Assembly (NCBI RefSeq): GCF_000820085.1
Contig: NZ_CDBN01000021.1
Location: 186,001 to 250,000, forward strand
Source of the DNA: Aeromonas sanarellii
GTDB lineage: Bacteria > Pseudomonadota > Gammaproteobacteria > Enterobacterales > Aeromonadaceae
DNA length: 64,000 bases
Direction: 5' to 3'
This document shows positions 28,495-37,026 of this stretch, piece after piece. The notes below the pieces were generated by a model that saw nothing but the letters and a program-made list of their open reading frames with translations, did no database searches and was not told the DNA's origin. The translations under genes were made by a program, and so were the position numbers. Position 1 is the stretch's first letter. The number at the start of each line of letters is the position of its first letter.

Positions 28495-29406
28495 ATGGCC
28501 CATGTCGACTTTTTTACCGAAACCCTGTTTTCCGTCATGTCCTCGATGCAAAAAGAGAAGCCGAAACAACTGAACCCCCTGCTGCCGGGCTACGCCTTCG
28601 ACGTCTTCCTGGTCTCGGGCATGACCCCCATCGAGCAGGGCAGCGCCCTCGATTTCATCATCGACCGCCCCCACGGCATGAAGGGGTTTATCGTCAATCT
28701 GACCATCAGGGGCAAGGGGCAGATCTTCCAAGGGGACAAGGCCTTCACCGTGGAGCCCGGCGACCTGCTGCTGTTTCCGCCCGCCGCCGTGCACTACTAC
28801 GGCCGGGCGCCGGATGCCCGGGAGTGGTATCACCGCTGGGTCTATTTCCGGCCGCGGGCCTACTGGGCAGATTGGCTCAAGTGGCCCCAGGTGACGGAGC
28901 GGGTGGGGCGACTGCAACTGGCGGACAGTCAGCTGCTCGCCGAGTTTGATGCCCTCTTCCTCGACATCGAGGAGACCCACCAGCAGCTGAGGCCCATGTC
29001 GGAGCAGCTCGCCATGAACCTCTTGGAGCGGCTGCTGATCCGCTGCTACGAGGCCTCCTCCCAGGATGCCTACCCCGCCATCGATCACAGGGTCCACCAG
29101 GCGTGCCAGATCCTGAGCGAGTCGCTGTCGGCCGAGATCTCGGTGGAGGCGCTGGCGGAACAGGTATTCTTGTCCCCCTCGCGCCTCGCGCACCTGTTTC
29201 GCGAGCAGGTGGGGGTGAGCATAGTGCGCTGGCGCGAGGATCAGCGCATCATGCGGGCCAAGCTGCTGCTGCAGACCACGCCGCTGTCGGTGGCCACCAT
29301 AGGCCAGCAGGTGGGCTATGACGATCAGCTCTACTTCTCGCGGGTGTTCCGAAAGCGGGTGGGGGTCAGCCCCACCGAGTACCGCAAGTGCGCCACCCCG
29401 CTGTGA
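28495..29406 (+). CDS. araC: Arabinose operon regulator AraC
   Basis: AraC binds arabinose and activates or represses ara promoters. The sugar-binding cupin arm matches E. coli AraC closely from [12 protein letters not shown] through [22 protein letters not shown] and [36 protein letters not shown]. The C-terminal double helix-turn-helix holds [15 protein letters not shown] and [21 protein letters not shown]. At 303 residues it is about eleven longer than E. coli AraC because of the N-terminus. Starts at 28537 or 28546 would give a more E. coli-like arm, and no start has a strong ribosome site. It lies downstream of araFGH, not beside araB as in E. coli. Confidence 0.93.
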   Translation: MAHVDFFTETLFSVMSSMQKEKPKQLNPLLPGYAFDVFLVSGMTPIEQGSALDFIIDRPHGMKGFIVNLTIRGKGQIFQGDKAFTVEPGDLLLFPPAAVHYYGRAPDAREWYHRWVYFRPRAYWADWLKWPQVTERVGRLQLADSQLLAEFDALFLDIEETHQQLRPMSEQLAMNLLERLLIRCYEASSQDAYPAIDHRVHQACQILSESLSAEISVEALAEQVFLSPSRLAHLFREQVGVSIVRWREDQRIMRAKLLLQTTPLSVATIGQQVGYDDQLYFSRVFRKRVGVSPTEYRKCATPL

Positions 29407-29424
29407 GCATGATCCAGAGATGAC

Positions 29425-29448
29425 AAAGCCCTCGTGACGAGGGCTTTT
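29425..29448. terminator. Terminator after araC
   Basis: AAAGCCCTCG / CGAGGGCTTT with loop TGA is followed by one more T. It can act for araC and for the convergent rpmJ2. Confidence 0.88.
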
Positions 29449-29474
29449 GTTATCCATGAGGGGCGGATGCGCTA

Positions 29475-29600
29475 TCAGCCCTGGCGAGCCTTGAACCTGG
29501 GGTTGCTCTTGCAGATGACGAACAGCTTGCCGCGCCGGCGCACGATCTGGCAGTCCGGATGACGTGACTTGGCGGATTTCAGGGAGGCGAGAACCTTCAT
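29475..29600 (-). CDS. rpmJ2: 50S ribosomal protein L36, zinc-independent paralogue
   Basis: The 41-residue basic protein [18 protein letters not shown]... has the long type-B form of L36 (E. coli YkgO). It keeps only two cysteines (17 and 30) and lacks the CxxC...C...H zinc ribbon of the housekeeping form. Such paralogues replace zinc-containing L36 under zinc shortage. Its ATG overlaps the end of rpmE2 by 4 bp, so the pair is translationally coupled and shares the upstream Zur-like control. Confidence 0.93.
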   Translation of the reverse strand: MKVLASLKSAKSRHPDCQIVRRRGKLFVICKSNPRFKARQG

Positions 29601-29866
29601 TTTTGATCTTTTCCTTTGCTGAAGAAGTGACCGAATCGCTGACCGAAACGGGCGACCTGCCCTTCCTTGCCGACCTGCTTCTGCTTGCCGGTATAGAAGG
29701 GGTGGGACGCGCTGGAGACATCCAGCGTCACATAGGGGTAGGTGTTGCCATCTTCCCACTCCTTGGTGCGATCGGTGGCCAGCGTGGAGCCGATCAGAAA
29801 GCAGGTGTTGCTGGCGAGATCGTGGAACAGAACCTTGCGATATTCAGGGTGGATATTGGGGCGCAT
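29597..29866 (-). CDS. rpmE2: 50S ribosomal protein L31 type B
   Basis: The 89-residue protein [16 protein letters not shown]..., with [19 protein letters not shown] and [13 protein letters not shown], matches E. coli YkgM (87). It lacks the CxxC zinc motif of L31 type A; its one cysteine is in SNTCFLIG. It substitutes for the zinc-binding L31 when zinc is scarce, releasing zinc for other use. A Zur-like dyad lies 12-30 bp upstream of the start. It is first in the rpmE2-rpmJ2 pair. Confidence 0.93.
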   Translation of the reverse strand: MRPNIHPEYRKVLFHDLASNTCFLIGSTLATDRTKEWEDGNTYPYVTLDVSSASHPFYTGKQKQVGKEGQVARFGQRFGHFFSKGKDQK

Positions 29867-29878
29867 GATTGTTTCTTT

Positions 29879-29897
29879 TGTTATGTTATATCATGCC
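29879..29897 (-). promoter_or_regulatory. Zur-like operator upstream of rpmE2-rpmJ2
   Basis: On the minus strand GGCATGATATAACATAACA resembles Zur boxes, whose core is TGTTATANTATAACA; the TATAACA half is good and the other half weak. Location just before the start of zinc-independent ribosomal genes fits Zur repression. The call depends on context as much as on the match. Confidence 0.5.
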
Positions 29898-30052
29898 TAA
29901 AATGATGCTATGGATGAGAATCAATATCAACTGTTTTTTCCATGATGAAGGGGATGCGAGGAAATGCGGGGCATACCGGCAGCACAACGTTCACGGGGCC
30001 TGATGCGCTATGGTGACCGAAGTGAGGGAGCCGTCTTTACTTTTTAAAATTA

Positions 30053-30068
30053 CTGTATAAAAATACAG
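30053..30068 (+). promoter_or_regulatory. LexA (SOS) box upstream of dinI
   Basis: CTGTATAAAAATACAG fits the E. coli consensus CTGT-N8-ACAG with an AT-rich core, and is a near-perfect palindrome. It lies 25 bp before the dinI start, so LexA would cover the promoter. Confidence 0.9.
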
Positions 30069-30092
30069 TTATTCATCATGGAGACGTACCCT

Positions 30093-30347
30093 ATGCGCCT
30101 GGAAATCATCATCGACAGAAAACACCAGATCCCCACCTCGACCATGGAGGCCTTGCGCCAGGAACTGCTCAAGCAACTGGGTGAGCGCTTTCCCGATCTG
30201 CATGTGCGGGTCGCGCCGGGCAGCGCCATGGCCCTGACGGTCAGTCGCGCCAGCAAGGAGGAGAAGGAGCTGGCCGAGGCCATGGTGCAGGAGGTGTGGG
30301 AGAACGCCGACAGCTGGATGCCGGAAGAAGAGGCCGTGGAGGCCTGA
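30093..30347 (+). CDS. dinI: DinI-family SOS modulator
   Basis: DinI binds RecA filaments and tunes the SOS response by affecting LexA and UmuD cleavage. The 84-residue protein (E. coli 81) begins MRLEIIID and has the DinI C-terminal acidic helix (EEKELAEAMVQEVWENADSWMPEE). An in-frame ATG at 30078 is closer to the LexA box but has no ribosome site. GGAGA at 30080-30084 suits the ATG at 30093, which also matches the E. coli N-terminus. It is a single gene ended by a terminator. Confidence 0.9.
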   Translation: MRLEIIIDRKHQIPTSTMEALRQELLKQLGERFPDLHVRVAPGSAMALTVSRASKEEKELAEAMVQEVWENADSWMPEEEAVEA

Positions 30348-30422
30348 CAAGGCGCCGGCAAACTGTCCGGGCACAAGTGTCAGCCGGGTCGAGATCTGCC
30401 CACCGCTCGCATCGCTTCGAAA

Positions 30423-30447
30423 AAAACGCAGCCAATGGCTGCGTTTT
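30423..30447. terminator. Bidirectional terminator after dinI
   Basis: AAAACGCAGCC / GGCTGCGTTTT with loop AAT is an 11-bp perfect stem with A- and T-tracts on its sides. It serves dinI and the convergent DUF2927 gene. Confidence 0.92.
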
Positions 30448-30505
30448 GCATTGATGGGTGAGCCTGCAGGAGAAGTAGAGGGAAAGGCAGGCTCCAAGCG
30501 GACCG

Positions 30506-31318
30506 TTAGAGCCCCGCCCAGAGCTTGAGGCTGCCGCTCTGTACCCGCTGGTTGGCCCCTACGATGTCGCCATTGGCGCGAAGCGCCTTGAGGGCAATGG
30601 GCAGGGCTGCGCGGACTTCCTCGGCCGTCATGCCGGCATGAAGGGCGGGGTGATAGGCAAGCTTGAGCAGCAGGTAATCGAGCCCGGTGGGAAAGCTGTC
30701 GACGCTGTTGTCGTTGAAGATGGAGGGAAACACCTTGTCCGAGTCGTTCGGCAGCCCCATCACCTGGGTCAGCTCTTCCACCACGCAGTCGAGAAAGCGG
30801 CCCTTGGCCCGGCTGTAATCCACCGGGATGATGATGGTGGCACGGGTGATCTCGAAGCGGCCGTTGGTGGCGAAGTTGGCCAGGCAGATCCCCTCCTTGA
30901 GGGCGATGCGCACCGACTCGTCCTGGCGCATGGTGCGCGCGGCCCAGCTCGCCATCTGCTGGTGCCGGGTCATGACGAGGGTGAGATTGGGGTTGCTGCT
31001 GACGATCTCGATGGGATGGCCGGTGATCCTGGCAAGGTGCTGGCTCTGCACCCTGACCACCTCGGCCTGCAGCGGCTTGTCGCCGAACTCGTTGATGAGC
31101 TTGAGGCGGATGGGGGCTTGCCAGCGGGAGAAGCGTATCTGGGCCTCATGACCATATTCCCGCTTCATGGCGACTTCCATAAAGCTCTGGAGCAGGTAGT
31201 CATCGCGCTGCCAGCGCTCCACCGCGAAGAGTGGCAGGGAGAGGAGCCAGAGCACCAGCCCCCGGGCGAGCCAGGCCCCATGGCGAGCGGGCTGGTGATG
31301 GCATGGCCAAGGGCGCAT
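30506..31318 (-). CDS. DUF2927 family protein, putative exported metalloprotease-like
   Basis: The 270-residue protein has an N-terminal hydrophobic signal or anchor (GLVLWLLSLPLFA, about residues 19-31). The DUF2927-type block includes IVSSNPNLTLVMT, CVVEELTQVMGLPNDSD and SVDSFPTGLDYLLLKLAYHPAL. The EExxQ stretch is the usual family motif and resembles a metal-site helix, but enzyme activity has not been shown to my knowledge. A strong AAGGAGG site fixes the start at 31318. It lies 22 bp after ygjP on the same strand and is probably cotranscribed. Confidence 0.75.
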   Translation of the reverse strand: MRPWPCHHQPARHGAWLARGLVLWLLSLPLFAVERWQRDDYLLQSFMEVAMKREYGHEAQIRFSRWQAPIRLKLINEFGDKPLQAEVVRVQSQHLARITGHPIEIVSSNPNLTLVMTRHQQMASWAARTMRQDESVRIALKEGICLANFATNGRFEITRATIIIPVDYSRAKGRFLDCVVEELTQVMGLPNDSDKVFPSIFNDNSVDSFPTGLDYLLLKLAYHPALHAGMTAEEVRAALPIALKALRANGDIVGANQRVQSGSLKLWAGL

Positions 31319-31340
31319 CTTGCCTCCTTGCAAACTGGGA

Positions 31341-31844
31341 TCAGCGGCTGGCGCGTTCGATGTCACGCCAGGTGAGCCAGAGCCTGAGATCGAACTCCAG
31401 TTGATGATAGTCCGGTTCCATGTGCTGGCAGAGCTGATAGAAAGCCTTGTTGTGATCCTTCTCCCTCAGGTGGGCCAGCTCGTGCACCACTATCATCTTG
31501 AGGAAGGCGGGATGTGCCTCCTTGAACAGGGCGGCGATGCGGATCTCGTTCTTGGCCTTGAGTTTGCTGCCCTGCACCCGGCTGACATAGGTGTGCAGGC
31601 CGAGGGCATCCTTGATCACGTTGATCTTGCCGTCGAAGATCACCTTGGAGAGCGGTGCCGAGCTCTTGAGATAGCGGTTCTTCAGCTCCATGGTGTAGGC
31701 TAGGAGCGCCTTGTCGCTCTGGACGAGGTGGGTCTCCGGATAGCGTTTAGCCAGCATCTCGCCGAGCTTGCCCGCCGCGATCAACTGCTGAACCTGGGCC
31801 TTGAGCGGGTCCGGGTAGCCCCCCAGATAGGTCAGTTCCGCCAT
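31341..31844 (-). CDS. ygjP: YgjP family metallopeptidase-like protein
   Basis: The 167-residue protein matches E. coli YgjP over its length: MAELTYLGGYPDPLKAQV at the start, then DALGLHTYVSRVQGSKLKAKNEIRI and the zincin motif VVHELAHLREKDHNKAFY (HExxH with a downstream His). It belongs to the WLM/SprT-like M48-related group; substrate unknown. GGGAGGA lies four bases before the ATG at 31844; the frame to 31958 is an unused extension. It forms a probable two-gene operon with the DUF2927 gene. Confidence 0.88.
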   Translation of the reverse strand: MAELTYLGGYPDPLKAQVQQLIAAGKLGEMLAKRYPETHLVQSDKALLAYTMELKNRYLKSSAPLSKVIFDGKINVIKDALGLHTYVSRVQGSKLKAKNEIRIAALFKEAHPAFLKMIVVHELAHLREKDHNKAFYQLCQHMEPDYHQLEFDLRLWLTWRDIERASR

Positions 31845-31959
31845 GATTCCTCCCTCTGCCACGAAAAAGAGCGCCATTGTAATCGCGGTGCCGGGCCTTG
31901 GATACCCGGCGTGATGGCGAGCATCCCCTCGTCCGGCACGATCTGCGCCTTCATCCAAT

Positions 31960-31990
31960 GATAAGGGCCGTCATGATGACGGCCCTTATC
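31960..31990 (-). terminator. Perfect 13-bp hairpin after the membrane glycosyltransferase gene
   Basis: GATAAGGGCCGTC / GACGGCCCTTATC with a 5-base loop lies 28 bp after the minus-strand stop at 32018. The T-tract is short, but position and stem strength suggest a terminator. Confidence 0.6.
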
Positions 31991-32017
31991 TGATATTTAT
32001 CGGTGCAGGGTGTCTGT

Positions 32018-33661
32018 TCAGCGCCTGCGATAGAGGCCTGGATCCACCTCTTCATACCGGCCCACCAGATACTGGTAGAAGGCGAGATGGGAAGGGGAGC
32101 TCGGCTCTTTGAGCTCTTGTGCCACCCGCTCCGGCTTGGCGATGATGAACTTGGGCGACTGGCGCTGGATGTCGGCCAGCACCCGTTCGCGCACGTCATA
32201 GGGCGGGTTGACGTTGGCAAAGAACAGATAGGCGGAGGCCGGCTGGCGATCGGTCCAGAGGTAATATTGCGGCTGGATGCCGTCCACCCAGATCTTGTCG
32301 GTTGGTCCGGTTTCGGCCTTGATGCGGTCGACCCGCACCTGGGCCGGCGGATTGAACGGCCTGCCCTTGAGGTTGCCCTCCCAGGCGTTGTTGACCAGCA
32401 GCGCCAGCATGGCAAGCGAGGCGAGCCAGGGGGTGGCGCTGCGCACGTCCCAGGCGCGCCAGAGCGGCACCAGGATCAGCACCGGCAGGGCCCACAGCAG
32501 GCTGTTGCCGAGCACCTCGCGCACCCGCTCCAGGGACCACTCCTTGGTGCTCCAGCCGTAGCCGAGCTGCTGGGCCAAGAGCCAGCTGGCGGTCAGCACC
32601 ACCAGGGAGATGCAGAGCAGGCCCAGGGCATCGGAGTGCTGTTCGCTGCGATCCAGCAGGCAGGCCAGCGGCAACAGGCCAAGCTGCAGATAGAGCACGT
32701 CGTAGTGGTCGAACACATGGCCGGAGACCGAGTTGGCGACCAGGGTGAACAGCACGCCGAACAGGGTGGCGCACAGGACAGGCAGATACCACTCCTGGCG
32801 CCGGCTCATCATCAGCAGAATGAAGGCTGGCAGCAGCATGACGAGGCCGGTGCGCAGCAGGCCGACGGCCCCCACCTCCGGCGAGAAGCCGTTGCCGTAG
32901 CTGCCCTCGAAGAAGATGCCGAAGGCGTAGTACTGGAACTCGGCCAAGAGGCCATGGTGCTGGAAGTAGGCGAGCAACGGGCCGCCGATCACTGCCAGTC
33001 CCAGCAGGCTGGAGAAGAGCAGGGCGAAGGCGCAGCGCCACTGCTCGCGCAGGCACCAGTGGCAGAACAGCACCAGATACCAGGCGCCCCAGAAGGCGCC
33101 GTTGTTGGTGCGCATCCAGGCCACGACGGCGAAGGTGAGCGCGGCCACCAGGGCCGGTCCCCAGCTGAATCGCTTGTCCAGCAGCAGGGTGATGAAGGCC
33201 CACTGGGCGATGAGGGCCAGATGGAACGTCCAGTCCTCGGTCATGTTGCCGTAGTAGTAGCGGGTGCCGTAGAGCGCCAGCAGCGCCAGCATGCTGCCAA
33301 GGCGCGCGCGCAGGGAGAGGCCGAGCTGGGCGAAGGCCTGCCAGCTCGCGAGCAGCCCCAGCCAGCAGAGCGCCCACTCCAGCAGCCAGATCCCGAAGAA
33401 GCCGCCCAGGGAGTAGCCGAGGGCATCGAGGGCGAAGATCATGGGGCCCTTGATGTCGATCATGTCCCGATAGAGCACGCCCCCCTCGCTCCACATCTTG
33501 CCCATGACCGCAAACAGGGAGGCATCGAAGCCCGGCGCCATGGCGTGAAACAGCGGATTGCGCAGGCAGAACAGCAACGCCATCAGGGCGGTGAGCAGGA
33601 CAACCAGCGGCCGGATCCCGGGATTGTGGCGTTGCGGGGTAAAGTGGATGGCGTGATTCAT
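32018..33661 (-). CDS. Polytopic membrane protein, GT-C glycosyltransferase-like
   Basis: The 547-residue protein has about eleven hydrophobic segments and a soluble C-terminal tail of about 110 residues. The first large loop has an acidic GFDASLFAVMGKMWSEGGVLYRDMIDIKGP motif, typical in position and character of GT-C enzymes (ArnT/PMT-like, family 39) that use polyprenyl-phosphate sugars. Acceptor and donor are unknown, and there is no lipopolysaccharide or glycan gene alongside. It stands alone between a hairpin at 31960 and a 274-bp gap. Confidence 0.65.
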   Translation of the reverse strand: MNHAIHFTPQRHNPGIRPLVVLLTALMALLFCLRNPLFHAMAPGFDASLFAVMGKMWSEGGVLYRDMIDIKGPMIFALDALGYSLGGFFGIWLLEWALCWLGLLASWQAFAQLGLSLRARLGSMLALLALYGTRYYYGNMTEDWTFHLALIAQWAFITLLLDKRFSWGPALVAALTFAVVAWMRTNNGAFWGAWYLVLFCHWCLREQWRCAFALLFSSLLGLAVIGGPLLAYFQHHGLLAEFQYYAFGIFFEGSYGNGFSPEVGAVGLLRTGLVMLLPAFILLMMSRRQEWYLPVLCATLFGVLFTLVANSVSGHVFDHYDVLYLQLGLLPLACLLDRSEQHSDALGLLCISLVVLTASWLLAQQLGYGWSTKEWSLERVREVLGNSLLWALPVLILVPLWRAWDVRSATPWLASLAMLALLVNNAWEGNLKGRPFNPPAQVRVDRIKAETGPTDKIWVDGIQPQYYLWTDRQPASAYLFFANVNPPYDVRERVLADIQRQSPKFIIAKPERVAQELKEPSSPSHLAFYQYLVGRYEEVDPGLYRRR

Positions 33662-33907
33662 GGGTGACCTGTTCCTGCGGGAAAGACTGAAAAAGCGGGC
33701 TTATCTTGCCGAGCCGGGCGGCACGATGCAATGGAAGAAGAGTAGGCGCCTGAAATAATTCGCAAAAGTAACGTTTTCAGTGCCGTCACGCACAAGAAAG
33801 GCGGGGCTTGCCCTGGCCTTGCCGAGCCGCATGAGGCAGGAAAGCGCTGGCGCCCGGCACATTCGCCAGTCGCCCCCCGTGGTCTGGTTGCCGACGGACG
33901 GTGACAG

Positions 33908-33932
33908 GGGGCCGGACCCGAGGCCCGGCCCC
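33908..33932 (-). terminator. GC-rich hairpin after the 5'-nucleotidase family gene
   Basis: GGGGCCGG / CCGGCCCC with a 9-base loop lies four bases after the minus-strand stop at 33936. No T-run follows, so it may only stabilise the 3' end. The rest of the 33662-33935 gap shows nothing else recognisable. Confidence 0.4.
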
Positions 33933-33935
33933 GGT

Positions 33936-35585
33936 TCAGTGGCCCTGGTACTCCACCAGCGCCGGCAGGGGGGCGAGCTCGGGCAGGTGACGGGCCCAGC
34001 GGATGAAGGCATCCGCCAATGTGATGCCGAGCTCCTGATTGTGCTGGGTCAGGGTGCGTGCCAGCGCCGTGTAACCCTCCTTGCCGGAGGCGGTGTAGGC
34101 GCTGGATACGCCGCGGTAGATGGCCTGTGGCTCGATCCCTTGCCACTGGCCAGGGCTCGCCTCCCATTCGAGGCGGGTGATCCGGCTCCCTTTCGGCCTG
34201 TCGGCCCGATAGCAGAAGCGCACCCCGGCGGTGTAGGGGAAGCTGCCGCTGCCGTTGCCGACCACGCCGTTGTTGGTGGCGTTGTCGATGGCCCCCTCCA
34301 GCGCCTCCGCCAGCTCGTGACCGTGCACCCGGTAGAGGGTGAGGGGGATGGCAAAGGGCAGCAGGCGACCGGCGATGTCCGCTTCGCTGAGCGGCCCGGG
34401 TTCGAGGGAACAGCGCACGCCGCCGGCGTTGTGCAGGGCGAAGTCCACCTGCCCCACCTGCTCGCGGGCGGCGGTCAGCATGGCCTGCGCCACCAGGGGC
34501 GCCACCTGGCTGCCGGCGGGCAGGGTCGTATCGGGCAGGCGCTGATGGTGCAGGGGTCCGTCGAGCCGAGTCACCACGCGCTGGGTCATGGTCTCGAGCT
34601 CGGGGCGATAGCGCCTGGCCAGATGCTGCTCTATCTCGGGGGCCGGCTCACAGAAGTGCAGCCCTGCGGGGGGCTTGGAGTCGAACGGCCAGGGCTGCCA
34701 GGGCAGCCACTCCAGCCGGCCGCGGCTTCGCCTCACACGGCCGTGCTCGTCAAACGCCAGCTCGCACACCCCGAGGCAGAGGGCGCTGTGGGCGGCGTGC
34801 AGGATGGCGACGTCGTTGACCATCAAGGGGTATTCCCCCTCGCTCTCGAGCCCGAGGGGGGCCAGATCCCCCAGCAGGCTGTGGGTGTGGCCACCGACGA
34901 TGAGGCTGAGGGCCGGGAAGCGCTCGGCCAGCCGCCTGTCCTGCTCAAGTCCCAGGTGGCTCAGCAAGATGATGTGCTGGATCCCCTCGGCCCTGATCTC
35001 GCCGAGTGCGGCGTCCAGGGTCTCCTCGATGCCGTGGAAGCGGGTGTGGGGATCCGGATTCGCGATGGCCGCCATCTGCGGCAGCGTGATGCCGAGCAGG
35101 GCGAAGGGAACGCCGTCGATGACGCGCCTGTGCCAGGGGCGGCTGGCGTCATGGAGCCTCGGCAGCCCCTGTAGCCGCAGGGGTGCATCGGCGGGCTCCT
35201 GGCGACTGTCGAGGTTGGCCGCCAGCACAGGGAAGTCGAGCTGGCGCAGGAACTCCACCAGGGGACCGTTGCCGAGATCGAACTCGTGGTTGCCGATCAC
35301 CATGGCATCCGGCCGCAGCAAGGCGAGCAGATCGGCGTTGGCCCGCCCCTTGAAGCGGTTGAAATAGAGGGAGCCCTGGAAGGTGTCGCCGCCGTGCAGG
35401 AAGAGGCAGGTCTGGCCGGCCGCTTCGGCCTGTTGGCGCAGGGTGGTGAGCCTGCTCAGGATGCGGGCGTAGCCGCCACACTGGGTGCGCCACTCGGACT
35501 CGCCGACGGGGGAGAAGCGCATGGGGGCGCCGTCGAAGTGGGAGTGGCAGTCGCTGAAGTGGGCAAGTTGAACCGTAATACTCAT
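33936..35585 (-). CDS. Bifunctional metallophosphatase/5'-nucleotidase family protein
   Basis: The 549-residue protein has an N-terminal calcineurin-like domain with metal motifs FSDCHSHFD (about 10-18), GGDTFQGS (65-72), IGNHEFDLGNG (97-107), LLSHLG and GGHTHS. A C-terminal UshA-type nucleotide-binding domain follows (NAGGVRCSLEPGPLSEADI, NNGVVGNGSGSFPY). Unlike UshA it has no signal peptide: MSITVQLAHFSDCH leads directly into the first metal motif. A cytoplasmic nucleotide or nucleotide-sugar phosphatase is therefore likely. GGGAGGA precedes the ATG. It lies downstream of dcuC by 88 bp. Confidence 0.82.
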   Translation of the reverse strand: MSITVQLAHFSDCHSHFDGAPMRFSPVGESEWRTQCGGYARILSRLTTLRQQAEAAGQTCLFLHGGDTFQGSLYFNRFKGRANADLLALLRPDAMVIGNHEFDLGNGPLVEFLRQLDFPVLAANLDSRQEPADAPLRLQGLPRLHDASRPWHRRVIDGVPFALLGITLPQMAAIANPDPHTRFHGIEETLDAALGEIRAEGIQHIILLSHLGLEQDRRLAERFPALSLIVGGHTHSLLGDLAPLGLESEGEYPLMVNDVAILHAAHSALCLGVCELAFDEHGRVRRSRGRLEWLPWQPWPFDSKPPAGLHFCEPAPEIEQHLARRYRPELETMTQRVVTRLDGPLHHQRLPDTTLPAGSQVAPLVAQAMLTAAREQVGQVDFALHNAGGVRCSLEPGPLSEADIAGRLLPFAIPLTLYRVHGHELAEALEGAIDNATNNGVVGNGSGSFPYTAGVRFCYRADRPKGSRITRLEWEASPGQWQGIEPQAIYRGVSSAYTASGKEGYTALARTLTQHNQELGITLADAFIRWARHLPELAPLPALVEYQGH

Positions 35586-35673
35586 TTCGGTCCTCCCTAG
35601 AGAAAAAGAGCACCGAGTCTACTGCATGGGGCGGGGGGGATGCCAGCCCGGCGGGTGCCGGGCTGGCGACCAG

Positions 35674-37026
35674 TCAGGCAGGTACCATGATCTGGGTGGC
35701 GAGGATCACCACCAGCAGGCCGACCGCGACCGGCAACGAGGTGCGCTTGACCACCTCGAACGGCGACAGGTTGCCCATGCCCGCACAGGCGACCACCACC
35801 CCGGAAACCGGCGAGATGGTGCGGCCCAGGTTCGAGGCCTGCAGCATGGGGATCACCAGGTAGGCGGGATTGACCCCGAGGCTGGTGGCGAGATGGGGAA
35901 TGAGCTCCACGAAGGCGTAGAAGGGGGCATTGCCCGAGCCCGTGGTGAAGGCAGCCAGGGTGGTGATGACCACCAGCATCAGCATGATGACGATGCCGCC
36001 GGTGCCAAAGCTCTGGGCCAGATCCAGCAGGTTGGCGATGAAGCCGAGCCCCATCAGCCCCTGGGCGAAGACCCCGGCTCCCACCAGCAGCATCACCACG
36101 CCGGCGAAAGCGTCGGCCATGCTGCGCCAGCACACCTGCAGCCCGTCCAGCAACTCGCGGCCGTTGCGCTTGCGCGCCAGCTCCAGCAGGGCGGTCAGCA
36201 CCAGGCAGATGACGATGATGGTGACGATCTCGAGCTTGGGTCCCAGCTTGCCGTCAAACAGCAGCACGCCGATGATGGGGGTGAAGGGCAGGATGGCGTA
36301 GAAGCCGGGGGCATCGGTGACGAGATCGCTCGGGGCGACCGGCGCGTTGTGTTCGCCGGACTTCCCATCCAGATAGCGCTGCCAGAAGAAGTGGGTCACC
36401 GCCATGGCGGCGATGGCGGTGAGGGAGATGGGCAGGGTCAGCTTGAAGGCGAAGTCGATGAGCTCCATGTTGGCGGCCTGGGCGGCCAGCACCACGTCCC
36501 CCGAGGTGGGGGAGAGGATGATGGCGGCCGGGGAGGCGCACACCGCCGCCGCGGCGCCGCGGGAGATCCCCATGTTGACCATCAGCGGGAACAGGGTGGC
36601 CATCAGCAGCACCCCGAGGCCGGTGGCGGAGCTCACCGCGAGCGACATGGCGCAGGCCACCAGGTAGGCGGCTACCAGCAGGATGTAGGGGGACTTGATG
36701 ACGCCGAGCGGCTTGCTGGCCAGCTTCACCAGTATGGTGTTGGCGCCGATGTGGCTCATGTAGCCGGCGAAGCCACACAGCACCATGATGAGCATGCCGA
36801 GACCACCGCCCCTGTCCACCAGCAGGAAGCGCACGTACTCGAACACGTCGGTGGCCGCGTGACCGGTGGAAGTGACGCTGGCGGGCAGCACCGCCTTGCC
36901 CATCAGGGCGGTGATGACCAGCAGCAGCAGGCCGCCGCTGAGCAATACTCCGGTGGCCGAGTAGCCCTTGAAGATGTAGCGACCCACGGCCAGGGTGACC
37001 AGGGTGCCAATAAGGAGTTCCATCAT
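35674..37026 (-). CDS. dcuC: Anaerobic C4-dicarboxylate transporter DcuC
   Basis: DcuC exports succinate and exchanges C4-dicarboxylates in fermenting cells. The 450-residue protein (E. coli 461) has about twelve hydrophobic segments and the family blocks GGLGMLIMVLCGFAGYMSHIGAN, SATGLGVLLMATLFPLM, CASPAAIILSPTSGDVVLAA and TTGSGNAPFYAF. Two adjacent ATGs are possible; AGGA suits the first. By analogy it should be FNR-induced, but no FNR box was found in the 320 bp upstream. Confidence 0.92.
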   Translation of the reverse strand: MMELLIGTLVTLAVGRYIFKGYSATGVLLSGGLLLLVITALMGKAVLPASVTSTGHAATDVFEYVRFLLVDRGGGLGMLIMVLCGFAGYMSHIGANTILVKLASKPLGVIKSPYILLVAAYLVACAMSLAVSSATGLGVLLMATLFPLMVNMGISRGAAAAVCASPAAIILSPTSGDVVLAAQAANMELIDFAFKLTLPISLTAIAAMAVTHFFWQRYLDGKSGEHNAPVAPSDLVTDAPGFYAILPFTPIIGVLLFDGKLGPKLEIVTIIVICLVLTALLELARKRNGRELLDGLQVCWRSMADAFAGVVMLLVGAGVFAQGLMGLGFIANLLDLAQSFGTGGIVIMLMLVVITTLAAFTTGSGNAPFYAFVELIPHLATSLGVNPAYLVIPMLQASNLGRTISPVSGVVVACAGMGNLSPFEVVKRTSLPVAVGLLVVILATQIMVPA

